DNA from: an uncultured Mucispirillum sp.
GTDB lineage: Bacteria > Chrysiogenota > Deferribacteres > Deferribacterales > Mucispirillaceae
Direction of reading: 5' to 3'
DNA: 6,172 nt
Assembly (NCBI GenBank): GCA_910586745.1
Contig: CAJUJZ010000131.1
Span: 1-6,172 of the forward strand
Positions 1-5,943 of the stretch are shown here, in pieces. The notes under the pieces are model-generated. The model did no database searches and was not told where the DNA came from. It saw only the letters and a program-made list of their open reading frames with translations. Position 1 is the first letter of the stretch; every line of letters begins with the position of its first letter. The position numbers and the translations under genes are program-made.

Positions 1-60
1 TGTGTTGATAAATATATCATACATTATAAAAGTTACTTTTTTTGTATTATAATTTAATAT

Positions 61-101
61 ATTAAACCAAACTTATATTATAAGTTTGGTTTAATTTTTT
101 T
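61..101 (+). terminator. Rho-independent terminator of an upstream off-window gene
   Basis: A perfect 16-bp inverted repeat (61-76 with 80-95) closes on a 3-nt loop and runs straight into seven T residues (95-101). The T tract lies only on the right side, so it terminates plus-strand transcription that enters from left of the window. No convincing coding sequence was found in 1-60, which is probably the 3' untranslated end of the upstream gene. Confidence 0.85.
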
Positions 102-208
102 ATGTTTTTGACTTATCCAAAAATTTTATTATATAAGCCATTCTTATCCTGCTTTTTAAAGGCTGGAAATTTCAATTATATATATTGCAGCACAGCACAT
201 AATATATT

Positions 209-235
209 TAAAGTATTTGCTTTAAGCGGAGATAA
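209..235 (+). promoter_or_regulatory. Possible sigma-28 (FliA) promoter
   Basis: TAAAGTAT at 209-216 matches the FliA -35 consensus TAAAGTTT at 7 of 8 bases. After exactly 11 bases, GGAGATAA (228-235) matches GCCGATAA at 6 of 8. The spacing is canonical. Transcription would start near 242 and run through the small peptide frame into the chemoreceptor gene at 591, leaving a leader of about 350 nt. Chemoreceptor genes are common FliA targets. The two mismatches in the -10 element and the long leader keep this tentative. Confidence 0.4.
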
Positions 236-333
236 TCAATAAATATTTTTATATATTACCTATTATATAAGATTATATTTATTTCTTATAATTAAAACTC
301 ATAACTCTTTAGGACAATATTATATTTAAACTG

Positions 334-359
334 AACTTTATATTTTAAAATATAAAGTT
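334..359. repeat. Perfect 26-bp palindrome (possible operator)
   Basis: Arms 334-346 and 347-359 are exact reverse complements with no spacer. Apart from the CTT/AAG-type positions the palindrome is all A/T. It ends 11 bases before the GTG of the possible small peptide and is not followed by a T tract on the plus strand, so it is not a standard terminator. It could be a binding site for a dimeric regulator, or a chance result of the AT richness. Confidence 0.5.
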
Positions 360-370
360 AGTGTAAAGTA

Positions 371-505
371 GTGAAAAAATATATTACATTAATTTTTTTT
401 GTAATTTCAATATATTTTTTAAGCAGTATTATTTCTATTTTCTCTCATAGTCAAATTTTCAAAGCAACTTCTTATATAATATATACTTATCAAAAAGTTC
501 AATGA
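371..505 (+). CDS. Possible 44-residue single-pass membrane or secreted peptide
   Basis: A GTG-initiated frame of 44 codons ends at TGA (503-505). It starts MKKYITLIFFVISIYFLSS: two lysines, then about 20 hydrophobic residues, which is the profile of a signal peptide or one membrane helix. A short polar tail rich in Tyr, Ser and Gln follows. The frame sits between a FliA-like promoter and the chemoreceptor gene, just after the 26-bp palindrome. Against it, there is no recognisable Shine-Dalgarno sequence before the GTG, the start is not ATG, and AT-rich DNA readily gives hydrophobic frames. No family is recognised. It could be a real small membrane protein, a leader peptide or noise. Confidence 0.3.
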   Translation: MKKYITLIFFVISIYFLSSIISIFSHSQIFKATSYIIYTYQKVQ

Positions 506-526
506 ATACTTATTATAAAAAAAAAG

Positions 527-554
527 TAGACAATTTTTATAATTATGTTATAAA
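527..554 (+). promoter_or_regulatory. Sigma-70-like promoter of the chemoreceptor gene
   Basis: TAGACA at 527-532 (5 of 6 to TTGACA) and TATAAA at 549-554 (5 of 6 to TATAAT) are separated by 16 bases. Transcription would start near 561, about 30 nt before the chosen ATG at 591. In DNA this AT-rich, -10-like matches are common, so the -35 match and spacing carry the call. Confidence 0.5.
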
Positions 555-590
555 TATATAGTATAGAGTTAGTTCATTGGGGGTATGGTG

Positions 591-2639
591 ATGAAGTTGC
601 TAAATTTATTATTTGGATGGGTATTTACAATAGTCCGCAGTATCAGTATAAAAGTTAAGATAGTGCTGCTTGTCTTTTTCCCAGCAGTTGGCATCATTGC
701 ATTTTTTTCTCTGGTATTTTATGATACATATGACTATTTAGTATTCAATAAAAATATGACAAGTATTATCAATCTTTCCAATAAAGTATCACTTGTTGCA
801 CATAATCTTCAAATAGAACGCGGTATGAGTGCAGGATATATGACTGATAAACTTGATGATACAAGAGCATTGTTAGATGAACAAAGAGAAACCTCTGATT
901 TAGCTATACAGGAATATTATGAATTTGTAAATACTATGGATGCGGAAAAATATGATAAAATATATATGGAGCAGATAAACAAAATAAGCGGTAATCTAAA
1001 AACAATAATTGAATTTAGGAATAAAATCAATAATTTTTCAGTTAGTGGTCCTGAAGTAGTAAATTTTTATACTAATTTAATTGGCGACTTACTTCAATCT
1101 GTAGTTATTGCCTCAAAAATAAGCCCTGATAATGATATTACAAAAGTATTAATAGCATATTTAAACTTTATGTATGCAAAAGAATATACGGGGCAGGAAA
1201 GAGCAAACGGAAACATTATATTAAGGTCAAATGTTTTTTCTGAAGTGCAGTATTCAAAATTTGTGGCAACTATTGCTAAAAAAGATGTATACATGAACTA
1301 CTTTTTTCAACTACTGCCTCATAATTACTCAAAAGCTCAAGAAATTATTGAAAATTATCATTTAACCGTTGAAGAAACAGGGGCTGTAATACTGGAATAT
1401 GAAAAAGATATTATTACCAATGCAAAAAGTTTAAATTTTTCTGTTGAAGCTTCTCAATGGTTTTCAGATATAACAGCACATATTGATAATATGTATTTAG
1501 TTGAAGAAATTATTGGAGAACTTGTAAATGAAGTATTGTATATTAATATTCATAAAGGTAATCTTAAATTAATATATTTGATAGTATTTTTTGTTTTTGG
1601 CTTAATATTTAATGTTGCTTTTGCACTTATAATAGCATCTGATTTTATTATTAGAATAGATAGAATAAAAAAATATCTTACAAATGTTGCTGAGCATAAA
1701 AATTTATCAGAAGAATTAGCATTGTCTTCAAAAGATGAAATAGGTCATATTGCTGCCTCCATTAATGATTTTATTGTTTTCATTAAGAAAATATTACTTT
1801 CACTGCAAGATCAAAGTGAAGCTAATATGAATATTGCTGCAAAATTAGTTAATGCATCAACAGCCGTTACAAATACACTTGCAAACAGCGAACAGCTGGC
1901 TCACAGTAATATTGATATAGGTATGGATATTGGTAAAATTTCTGAAGATAATATTGAAGAATCAAAACGGACAATGGATTTAATGGTAGAAACTCAGAAT
2001 GAACTTACTAATATGCAGAAACTTATTGATACATTAAGTCAGGAAGTTGAAGCTGAAAGTAAGGTAGAAAATGAAATAGCAAATAATATTAATGAGCTTG
2101 TAAGAGAAGCCGAAGATATTAAAACTGTTTTAACAGTTATAGATGAAATAGCAGACCAGACTAACCTTTTAGCATTAAATGCTGCAATTGAAGCAGCTCG
2201 TGCTGGAGAGCATGGCAGAGGGTTTGCAGTAGTTGCAGATGAGGTAAGGAAACTGGCAGAAAAAACACAATCCTCACTTGGAGAAATTAATAATATTATT
2301 AATACAGTTCTGCAGGGTATTATTAATGCAAGCAAAACGATTACTGCCAATTCAGAAGAAATTTATAAAATGGTAGAAACTGCAGATGTTGTTCGCAGAA
2401 GTGCAGTTGAAATGGCTGGAAGTATGCAGGAAGTGGCAAAAGTGGCAGAATCTTCTATGGAAAGCTCTGATAGTATTGATGGTAAATCAAAAGATATGAT
2501 AGAAGGACTTGGTGAAATCAACGGAGCTATTGCAGAAATTGGTCAGCAAATGACAAGTATGCATTCCTATGCTGACGAAATAGAAAACCATGTTACCGAA
2601 TTACGAAACGCATTGTCTGTATTTAAACTCAATAAATAG
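591..2639 (+). CDS. Methyl-accepting chemotaxis protein with periplasmic NIT sensor domain
   Basis: Inner-membrane chemoreceptor of 682 residues that would signal through CheW/CheA to the flagellar motor. In order: a short cytoplasmic N terminus; membrane helix about 24-44; a helical periplasmic domain about 45-326 of the NIT (nitrate/nitrite sensing) type, showing the family's ERGMSAGY motif near residue 76 and KEY..QERA near 197-205; membrane helix about 327-350; a HAMP linker to about 405, including KDEIGH; and a long coiled-coil signalling domain whose conserved hairpin tip ([20 protein letters not shown]) covers about 522-541. There is no C-terminal CheR/CheB docking pentapeptide. The ATG at 591 is preferred because the G-rich ribosome site (579-583) lies 7 nt upstream; the in-frame ATG at 585 is only 1 nt from it. 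It is monocistronic, with a terminator after it. The ligand is inferred from the family; nitrate or nitrite is the usual proposal. Confidence 0.95.
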   Translation: MKLLNLLFGWVFTIVRSISIKVKIVLLVFFPAVGIIAFFSLVFYDTYDYLVFNKNMTSIINLSNKVSLVAHNLQIERGMSAGYMTDKLDDTRALLDEQRETSDLAIQEYYEFVNTMDAEKYDKIYMEQINKISGNLKTIIEFRNKINNFSVSGPEVVNFYTNLIGDLLQSVVIASKISPDNDITKVLIAYLNFMYAKEYTGQERANGNIILRSNVFSEVQYSKFVATIAKKDVYMNYFFQLLPHNYSKAQEIIENYHLTVEETGAVILEYEKDIITNAKSLNFSVEASQWFSDITAHIDNMYLVEEIIGELVNEVLYINIHKGNLKLIYLIVFFVFGLIFNVAFALIIASDFIIRIDRIKKYLTNVAEHKNLSEELALSSKDEIGHIAASINDFIVFIKKILLSLQDQSEANMNIAAKLVNASTAVTNTLANSEQLAHSNIDIGMDIGKISEDNIEESKRTMDLMVETQNELTNMQKLIDTLSQEVEAESKVENEIANNINELVREAEDIKTVLTVIDEIADQTNLLALNAAIEAARAGEHGRGFAVVADEVRKLAEKTQSSLGEINNIINTVLQGIINASKTITANSEEIYKMVETADVVRRSAVEMAGSMQEVAKVAESSMESSDSIDGKSKDMIEGLGEINGAIAEIGQQMTSMHSYADEIENHVTELRNALSVFKLNK

Positions 2640-2655
2640 TTATTAGAAGATATCC

Positions 2656-2690
2656 GCCCCATTATATAATAAAAATAATGGGGCTTTATA
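2656..2690 (+). terminator. Rho-independent terminator of the chemoreceptor gene
   Basis: A perfect 10-bp stem (2656-2665 with 2675-2684, GCCCCATTAT and its complement) has a 9-nt A-rich loop and is followed by a T-rich run. It begins 17 bases after the stop codon. Its five G:C pairs stand out sharply in this AT-rich sequence. Confidence 0.85.
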
Positions 2691-2779
2691 TTTATAAGTT
2701 AACTGTATTATTGTTCTGTAGAAAAAAGTTGTAATAATGTATAATAAAATTAATGACTTATTAATAACAAGGTGTAGTG

Positions 2780-3187
2780 ATGATGAATAAAGAAGTAATA
2801 GAGTTTATTGAACATAATCCAATATTAATGCTTGCAAATATAGGACTGGACGGGCTTCCTAAAATAAGACCTATGATAACTCTTGGATTTTTTAAAGGAA
2901 CACTATGGTTTGCAGTTACTGAACGGAAACTTGTATATCAGGAACTTCAAAAAGATAATAATTTAGAATTATGTTCAGTTACTTTAAGCAGATGGATAAG
3001 GATAAAAGGAAAAGCCATTTTTGAGCAGGATAAAGCACTCATTACACATGTTTTAGAAAATTCTGATATAATGGATAAATTTTATAAAAATAAAAATGAA
3101 ACAGATGAAAATGTAAAAATTTTTTTTATTGAAATAGAGTATGGAGTATTATCTGATTTTGAAAGAGATTTAAAAATAGAATTTTAA
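2780..3187 (+). CDS. Pyridoxamine 5'-phosphate oxidase superfamily FMN split-barrel protein
   Basis: A small protein of 135 residues that resembles the FMN-binding split-barrel family related to PNPOx. Visible family features are the N-terminal helix with the first strand (FIEHNPILMLANIG), the PKIRPM segment typical of the flavin phosphate-binding strand, FFKGTLWFAV, and the WIRIKGKAIFEQD strand that usually forms the dimer barrel. These proteins are usually cytoplasmic dimers binding FMN, F420 or heme; the substrate cannot be read from the sequence. Length fits the short members and is well below true PdxH (about 210 residues), so it should not be called PdxH. Three candidate starts abut (GTG 2777, ATG 2780, ATG 2783). 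ATG 2780 is favoured because AAGGTG at 2769-2774 puts the anti-SD pairing at ideal distance. A TATAAT at 2740-2745 is a likely -10, but its -35 is poor. Confidence 0.8.
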   Translation: MMNKEVIEFIEHNPILMLANIGLDGLPKIRPMITLGFFKGTLWFAVTERKLVYQELQKDNNLELCSVTLSRWIRIKGKAIFEQDKALITHVLENSDIMDKFYKNKNETDENVKIFFIEIEYGVLSDFERDLKIEF

Positions 3188-3227
3188 TGTTATGTTTATC
3201 AAATAGATTTTTCACCTTTATAATCAG

Positions 3228-3270
3228 ACTCAAAATGACTTATACATAAGTTTTTTGGGTAAGCCCAAAA
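3228..3270. other. Overlapping alternative hairpins between convergent genes
   Basis: Two inverted repeats share bases. The longer pairs 3228-3243 with 3246-3260: a 6-bp ACTTAT core plus an outer 8-bp arm with one wobble and a bulge. The shorter pairs 3253-3259 with 3264-3270 (TTTTGGG/CCCAAAA, 4-nt loop). They cannot form together. The inner ACTTAT hairpin followed by T6 (3251-3256) may be a weak plus-strand terminator for the split-barrel gene; no better one is seen. Confidence 0.4.
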
Positions 3271-3275
3271 CGAAT

Positions 3276-3318
3276 AAAAAACACCTTCCCGTATTAATTT
3301 AATTATAAGGGAAGGGCG
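3276..3318 (-). terminator. Rho-independent terminator of the msrA-msrB fusion gene
   Basis: A 7-bp G:C-rich stem (3284-3290 CCTTCCC with 3309-3315 GGGAAGG) has an 18-nt AT loop that can fold further (ATTAATTTAAT). On the minus strand it is followed by six T residues (plus-strand A run 3276-3281). It lies about 30 bases past the stop codon of the minus-strand gene. There is no T tract on the plus-strand side, so it acts in one direction. Confidence 0.8.
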
Positions 3319-3345
3319 TTGGGAATAGGTATGAGAAATATATTA

Positions 3346-4464
3346 CTAATCTATTAAATGTATCAAATGACCATATCCTTGAGCTTCCATTTCTTCTTTT
3401 GGTATAAATTTTAATGAAGCACTGTTAATGCAGTAACGCATACCGCCTTTATCTTTTGGTCCGTCATTAAATACATGACCTAAATGAGCATTACCTGCTT
3501 TACTTCTTACTTCTGTTCTAATCATACCATGGCTTGTATCTCTGTTCTCTTTTAAATCAGTGCCATTTATTGGTTTTGTAAAGCTTGGCCATCCACTTCC
3601 AGAATCAAATTTATCTTTTGATGAGAATAAAGGCTCACCTGTTGTTATATCAACATAAATACCTTTTTGCTTATTATTCCAGTATTCGTTTTTAAATGGA
3701 GGCTCTGTACCGTTATTTTGTGTAACATTATACTGCATATCTGTTAAAGTAGTTTTTAATTCTGTTTTACTTGGAGCATTATATTCTTTTTTGTTATCTC
3801 CAGCTGCATTTATGCTTGTATCTACTGCTTTTGCAGCATATTCAAATTTATCTTTACCTATATGGCAGTATCCTGAAGGGTTTTTATTTAAATATTTCTG
3901 ATGATATTCTTCTGCTTTATAGTAGTTTATAATTGGCATAAGCTCTATTGCAATTGTTTTACCTTTATACTGAGCAGCTAATTTTTGCAGTGATTTTTCA
4001 GCCACTGATTTATCTGCTTCATTAATATAATATATACCTGTTCTATACTGTGTGCCTCTGTCATTACCCTGTTTATTTACTGATAATGGGTCTATCACTT
4101 TATAATACATATCCAGTATAAATTGCAGGCTGACTACTTTTGGGTCATAAACAATATGCACTGTTTCCGCATGATTTGTATTTTTATATATTATATCTTC
4201 ATAAGTTGGATTTTCTGTGTATCCATTAGCATATCCAGCATCTGTTGAAATAACGCCTTTTATTGATGCAATATATTTTTCCACACCCCAGAAACATCCA
4301 CCTGCTAAATAAATATCTTTATAATCTTTTTTCATATCTGTTTTTAACCTTTCTATATTAGAAGGCATATTTTTTATATCCATTGCTACAGCCATCCCGT
4401 TTTTGTATAATAAAATTGTTACAGCTGCAAGGAGAGCTAAAAATAGTACTGCCAATTTTTTCAT
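3346..4464 (-). CDS. msrAB: Exported bifunctional methionine sulfoxide reductase, MsrA-MsrB fusion
   Basis: A 372-residue enzyme that reduces both methionine-S-sulfoxide (MsrA) and methionine-R-sulfoxide (MsrB) in oxidised proteins. Residues 1-27 form a Sec signal or membrane anchor (MKK, a hydrophobic stretch, then AVA), so it probably works in the periplasm. The MsrA domain spans about 48-202: catalytic Cys57 in GGCFWG, the NHAETV and [14 protein letters not shown] motifs, and a probable resolving Cys200 in [11 protein letters not shown] low-complexity linker runs to about 255. The MsrB domain spans about 256-355: [19 protein letters not shown] and catalytic Cys345 in [11 protein letters not shown]. 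The zinc CxxC pairs are absent, and the usual resolving Cys before GWPSF is Ser290, leaving only three cysteines in the whole protein. AAGGAG lies 5 nt before the ATG. The gene is a single unit, divergent from the lipoprotein gene. Confidence 0.95.
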   Translation of the reverse strand: MKKLAVLFLALLAAVTILLYKNGMAVAMDIKNMPSNIERLKTDMKKDYKDIYLAGGCFWGVEKYIASIKGVISTDAGYANGYTENPTYEDIIYKNTNHAETVHIVYDPKVVSLQFILDMYYKVIDPLSVNKQGNDRGTQYRTGIYYINEADKSVAEKSLQKLAAQYKGKTIAIELMPIINYYKAEEYHQKYLNKNPSGYCHIGKDKFEYAAKAVDTSINAAGDNKKEYNAPSKTELKTTLTDMQYNVTQNNGTEPPFKNEYWNNKQKGIYVDITTGEPLFSSKDKFDSGSGWPSFTKPINGTDLKENRDTSHGMIRTEVRSKAGNAHLGHVFNDGPKDKGGMRYCINSASLKFIPKEEMEAQGYGHLIHLID

Positions 4465-4491
4465 AAAATCTCCTTGTAATTTTATGATAAT

Positions 4492-4520
4492 CTTATATAC
4501 TGCAATAAAATGTTTGAAAA
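4492..4520 (-). promoter_or_regulatory. Sigma-70-like promoter of msrAB
   Basis: Read on the minus strand, TTTTCA (4520-4515, 4 of 6 to TTGACA) and TATAAG (4497-4492, 5 of 6 to TATAAT) are exactly 17 bases apart. The start would lie near 4485, about 20 nt before the ATG, just upstream of the AAGGAG ribosome site. The element sits in the 127-bp spacer shared with the divergent lipoprotein gene. Confidence 0.45.
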
Positions 4521-4556
4521 CTTTTTAAAAAAATATCTACATAATTTATACATAAT

Positions 4557-4575
4557 AATAGTAATAGTTACTATT
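4557..4575. repeat. Inverted repeat before the lipoprotein gene
   Basis: An exact inverted repeat of 8-bp arms (AATAGTAA, spacer TAG, TTACTATT) ends 7 bases before the lipoprotein's ribosome site, with four T residues at its end (4574-4578 region). It could be an operator for a dimeric regulator in the divergent spacer, or an AU-only hairpin in the leader. It is too weak for an efficient terminator. Confidence 0.4.
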
Positions 4576-4591
4576 TTTGTTTAGGTGGAAT

Positions 4592-5434
4592 ATGAAAAAA
4601 TTTATATATTTATTTGTATTATTTATTACAGCCTGTGGTGGAGATATTGTTTCAGATAACAGTTCATCATTAAATGGTTCAGGCATATATACTGCACCAA
4701 TTTTATCAGGTGATTATGTGGAGAAGCCTGCGACAAGCATAGTAGTTAAAAGTAACAGTTTTTCAGATGATACTAATTCACTAATAGAGCTTTCTCCAAA
4801 TGTTTCAGCACTTGTTGAAGCTGTGCTGCAACCTGCTGCAGTGAAAAATGCTTCTTTTTTTGAAGTAACAAGTATGCAGAAAAAAGATTTCTTGACAACT
4901 ACATCATGCCATACAAGTCTGCCATACAGCACATGTTCTACAACATTTACATATAATCCATACTGCAGCGGCACAGATTTTACATATATTAAATTGCAGG
5001 CAGATAAAAGCACCCCAGTAATTATAACTGTTGCAGGTCATTCTGACACATTTGCAGATAACTGTTCTAAGTATCAGCTTGATAATGTTACATTAAGCAC
5101 AGATAAAGCAAGCCATCGTTTTACATATTCTGGTGAAACATTTTATTTTACCTTAAAAGCGGATAAAGAGATACCAGAAGGTTTTTCATACAGCACAAAT
5201 GGTGCATTAAATGGATTTTATTATTCATTTTCATGCTTTTCTGGTAATAATACTTGCACTGGATTTGCACAGTTTTTAGGAAAAGTGGGGTATTTTGCAT
5301 GTAAAGGAGAATCAACTCATTCTTTTAAAATATATGCAGATCCATTTTCTACAAAAGGTCATACACCTGTTACTATTACTCTTTATGGGGCAGGTATTGG
5401 CAGAGATGAAAATTATCCCTGCCAAATGAAGTAA
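4592..5434 (+). CDS. Cysteine-rich lipoprotein of unknown function with a probable internal duplication
   Basis: A 280-residue protein of no recognised family. The start MKKFIYLFVLFITAC is a lipoprotein signal peptide with lipobox ITAC; Cys15 would be lipidated and the mature protein membrane-anchored outside the cytoplasm. A Ser/Asn/Gly-rich tether (about 16-60) leads into a predicted beta-rich body. The body carries eight further cysteines in two sets of four: 106, 115, 125, 158 and 215, 222, 237, 277. Around both sets the same pattern recurs: SC, then TC, a third Cys, a K-[LI]-x-AD strand, TPV-x-IT-[VL] and a closing Cys. This suggests two tandem disulfide-stabilised domains. The ATG at 4592 is chosen over an upstream TTG (4577) because it starts the signal peptide cleanly and AGGTGG (4583-4588) precedes it. 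It is divergent from msrAB. No clear terminator follows. Confidence 0.85.
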   Translation: MKKFIYLFVLFITACGGDIVSDNSSSLNGSGIYTAPILSGDYVEKPATSIVVKSNSFSDDTNSLIELSPNVSALVEAVLQPAAVKNASFFEVTSMQKKDFLTTTSCHTSLPYSTCSTTFTYNPYCSGTDFTYIKLQADKSTPVIITVAGHSDTFADNCSKYQLDNVTLSTDKASHRFTYSGETFYFTLKADKEIPEGFSYSTNGALNGFYYSFSCFSGNNTCTGFAQFLGKVGYFACKGESTHSFKIYADPFSTKGHTPVTITLYGAGIGRDENYPCQMK

Positions 5435-5442
5435 AAAATTAT

Positions 5443-5469
5443 TAAGTAAATAATCATAAAAGCCGATAA
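5443..5469 (+). promoter_or_regulatory. Sigma-28 (FliA) flagellar promoter
   Basis: GCCGATAA at 5462-5469 is a perfect 8 of 8 match to the FliA -10 consensus. Exactly 15 bases upstream, TAAG (5443-5446) matches 3 of 4 of the TAAA -35 core. A G/C-rich GCCG block is rare in this AT-rich spacer, so chance is unlikely. Transcription would begin near 5476 and give a leader of about 60 nt for the gene at 5535. Confidence 0.75.
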
Positions 5470-5495
5470 AAGATATAGTAATATATTTATTATAT

Positions 5496-5532
5496 CTGCA
5501 TGGACGCAGTAAGCATTTAAGCATGGAGGCTT
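5496..5532 (+). promoter_or_regulatory. Two putative CsrA-binding hairpins in the leader, one covering the Shine-Dalgarno sequence
   Basis: Two 14-nt hairpins have matching design. CTGC-ATGGAC-GCAG (5496-5509) and AAGC-ATGGAG-GCTT (5519-5532) each have a 4-bp stem and a six-base loop of the form ANGGAN, the known CsrA/RsmA recognition shape. The GGA cores are 23 nt apart. The second loop includes the GGAGG ribosome site (5525-5529) of the gene at 5535. CsrA bound there would block translation, as known for flagellin leaders. The stems are short, so the evidence is the paired motif rather than stability. Confidence 0.5.
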
Positions 5533-5534
5533 TT

Positions 5535-5855
5535 ATGGATTTATTTATACCTTATATAACAGTGCAGCCTGCAAGCCCTGTAAATGACAGTATTGAAACA
5601 AAACCAGCTTACAATACAATGGTTGTTCCCCAAAACAGCGAATTTCAAAAAATATATTTTGAGGAGCTTGCAAGAAAATGCTACGAAGAAGATAGTAATT
5701 TTAATGCAATATCAAGTATGGCTCGTATTCATTATGAAGAATATTACGGTGGCGGCTCTACACCTTTAAAAAGATGGAAAATATATTTTTCTAAATATAA
5801 TATATTAGTAAATATTGAAGATAATAATGGTCAGCTGCATATTAAAGCTGCATAG
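5535..5855 (+). CDS. Orphan 106-residue protein, putative late flagellar or motility gene
   Basis: No family is recognised. The protein starts MDLFIPYITVQPASPVND, has no signal peptide or membrane helix, and has only one cysteine. After a proline-rich N-terminal stretch (about 1-35) come an acidic, probably helical middle (SEFQKIYFEELARKCYEED), a YYGGGSTPLKRW turn near residue 77, and C-terminal strands (WKIYFSKYNILVNIED). It does not resemble FlgM, FlaG, FlgN or FliS in any motif I can see. The ATG at 5535 is preferred over 5523 because GGAGG (5525-5529) lies 5 nt upstream, whereas the 5523 ATG overlaps that site. The FliA promoter and CsrA-type leader in front suggest late flagellar expression, timed like flagellin. 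That role is inferred from regulation, not from the protein itself. Confidence 0.8.
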   Translation: MDLFIPYITVQPASPVNDSIETKPAYNTMVVPQNSEFQKIYFEELARKCYEEDSNFNAISSMARIHYEEYYGGGSTPLKRWKIYFSKYNILVNIEDNNGQLHIKAA

Positions 5856-5860
5856 ATAAT

Positions 5861-5885
5861 ATTATTAAGCAGTAAATAATAAAAG
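5861..5885. repeat. Near-copy of the spacer at 5438-5462
   Basis: ATTATTAAG-cag-TAAATAAT-AAAAG here matches ATTATTAAG-TAAATAAT-cat-AAAAG at 5438-5462: 22 identical bases with two 3-base gaps. The two copies flank the orphan gene on either side. The copy here lacks the GCCGATAA element that follows the first copy. Each contains a small ATTATT/AATAAT inverted repeat. It could be a trace of a local duplication, or AT-rich coincidence. Confidence 0.35.
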
Positions 5886-5912
5886 TGGTAATAATCCCTG
5901 TATCAAATATTA

Positions 5913-5935
5913 TGCGAACCAAAATTTTTGGACAG
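5913..5935 (-). repeat. Terminal inverted repeat of the IS element (one end)
   Basis: Reading inward from 5913, TGCGAACC is followed by AAAATTTTTGGACAG, the shape of IS150-type ends (TG, a CC block, A-run, T-run, GGACA). It begins 9 bases beyond the transposase stop codon, where an IS3-family end is expected. The partner end is not in the window, so the boundary is not proven. Confidence 0.6.
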
Positions 5936-5943
5936 ATTTGACA

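Larger units (their letters stand above)
102..584. other. Long AT-rich intergenic region and leader upstream of the chemoreceptor gene
   Basis: About 480 bases without a well-supported gene. It contains a FliA-like promoter (209-235), a perfect 26-bp palindrome (334-359), a possible 44-codon membrane peptide (371-505) and a sigma-70-like promoter (527-554); each is listed separately. A 46-codon frame at 102-242 begins inside the terminator T tract without a ribosome binding site and is not annotated. No tRNA or recognised riboswitch was seen. Confidence 0.6.

Noticed and set aside
128..240. Possible riboswitch or structured RNA
   Set aside because: Only short AGCC/GGCT and CTTATCC pairings or repeats are present; no match to a known riboswitch core could be made by eye.
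102..242. 46-codon ATG frame with several cysteines
   Set aside because: The ATG lies in the T tract of the upstream terminator with no ribosome site, and the translation has no recognisable pattern. The FliA-like promoter also lies inside it.
1094..1294. 66-codon minus-strand frame
   Set aside because: It lies wholly within the chemoreceptor's NIT domain on the opposite strand and has no supporting promoter or ribosome site.
2039..2350. 103-codon minus-strand frame
   Set aside because: It is the antisense of the highly conserved chemoreceptor signalling tip; its hydrophobic look comes from the complement of Ala/Glu codons.
4714..5013. 99-codon minus-strand frame
   Set aside because: It is a shadow of the lipoprotein gene, which has a clear lipobox, ribosome site and patterned cysteines.
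5312..5524. 70-codon minus-strand frame across the spacer before the orphan gene
   Set aside because: It overlaps the lipoprotein end and runs antisense to the FliA promoter and leader, with no start signals.
5584..5769. 61-codon frame inside the orphan gene
   Set aside because: Alternative frame of the gene at 5535; no ribosome site, and the main frame has a good start and regulation.
5856..5912. Terminator after the orphan gene
   Set aside because: The 7-bp TATTATT/AATAATA hairpin is AU-only and is followed by AAAAG rather than a T tract.
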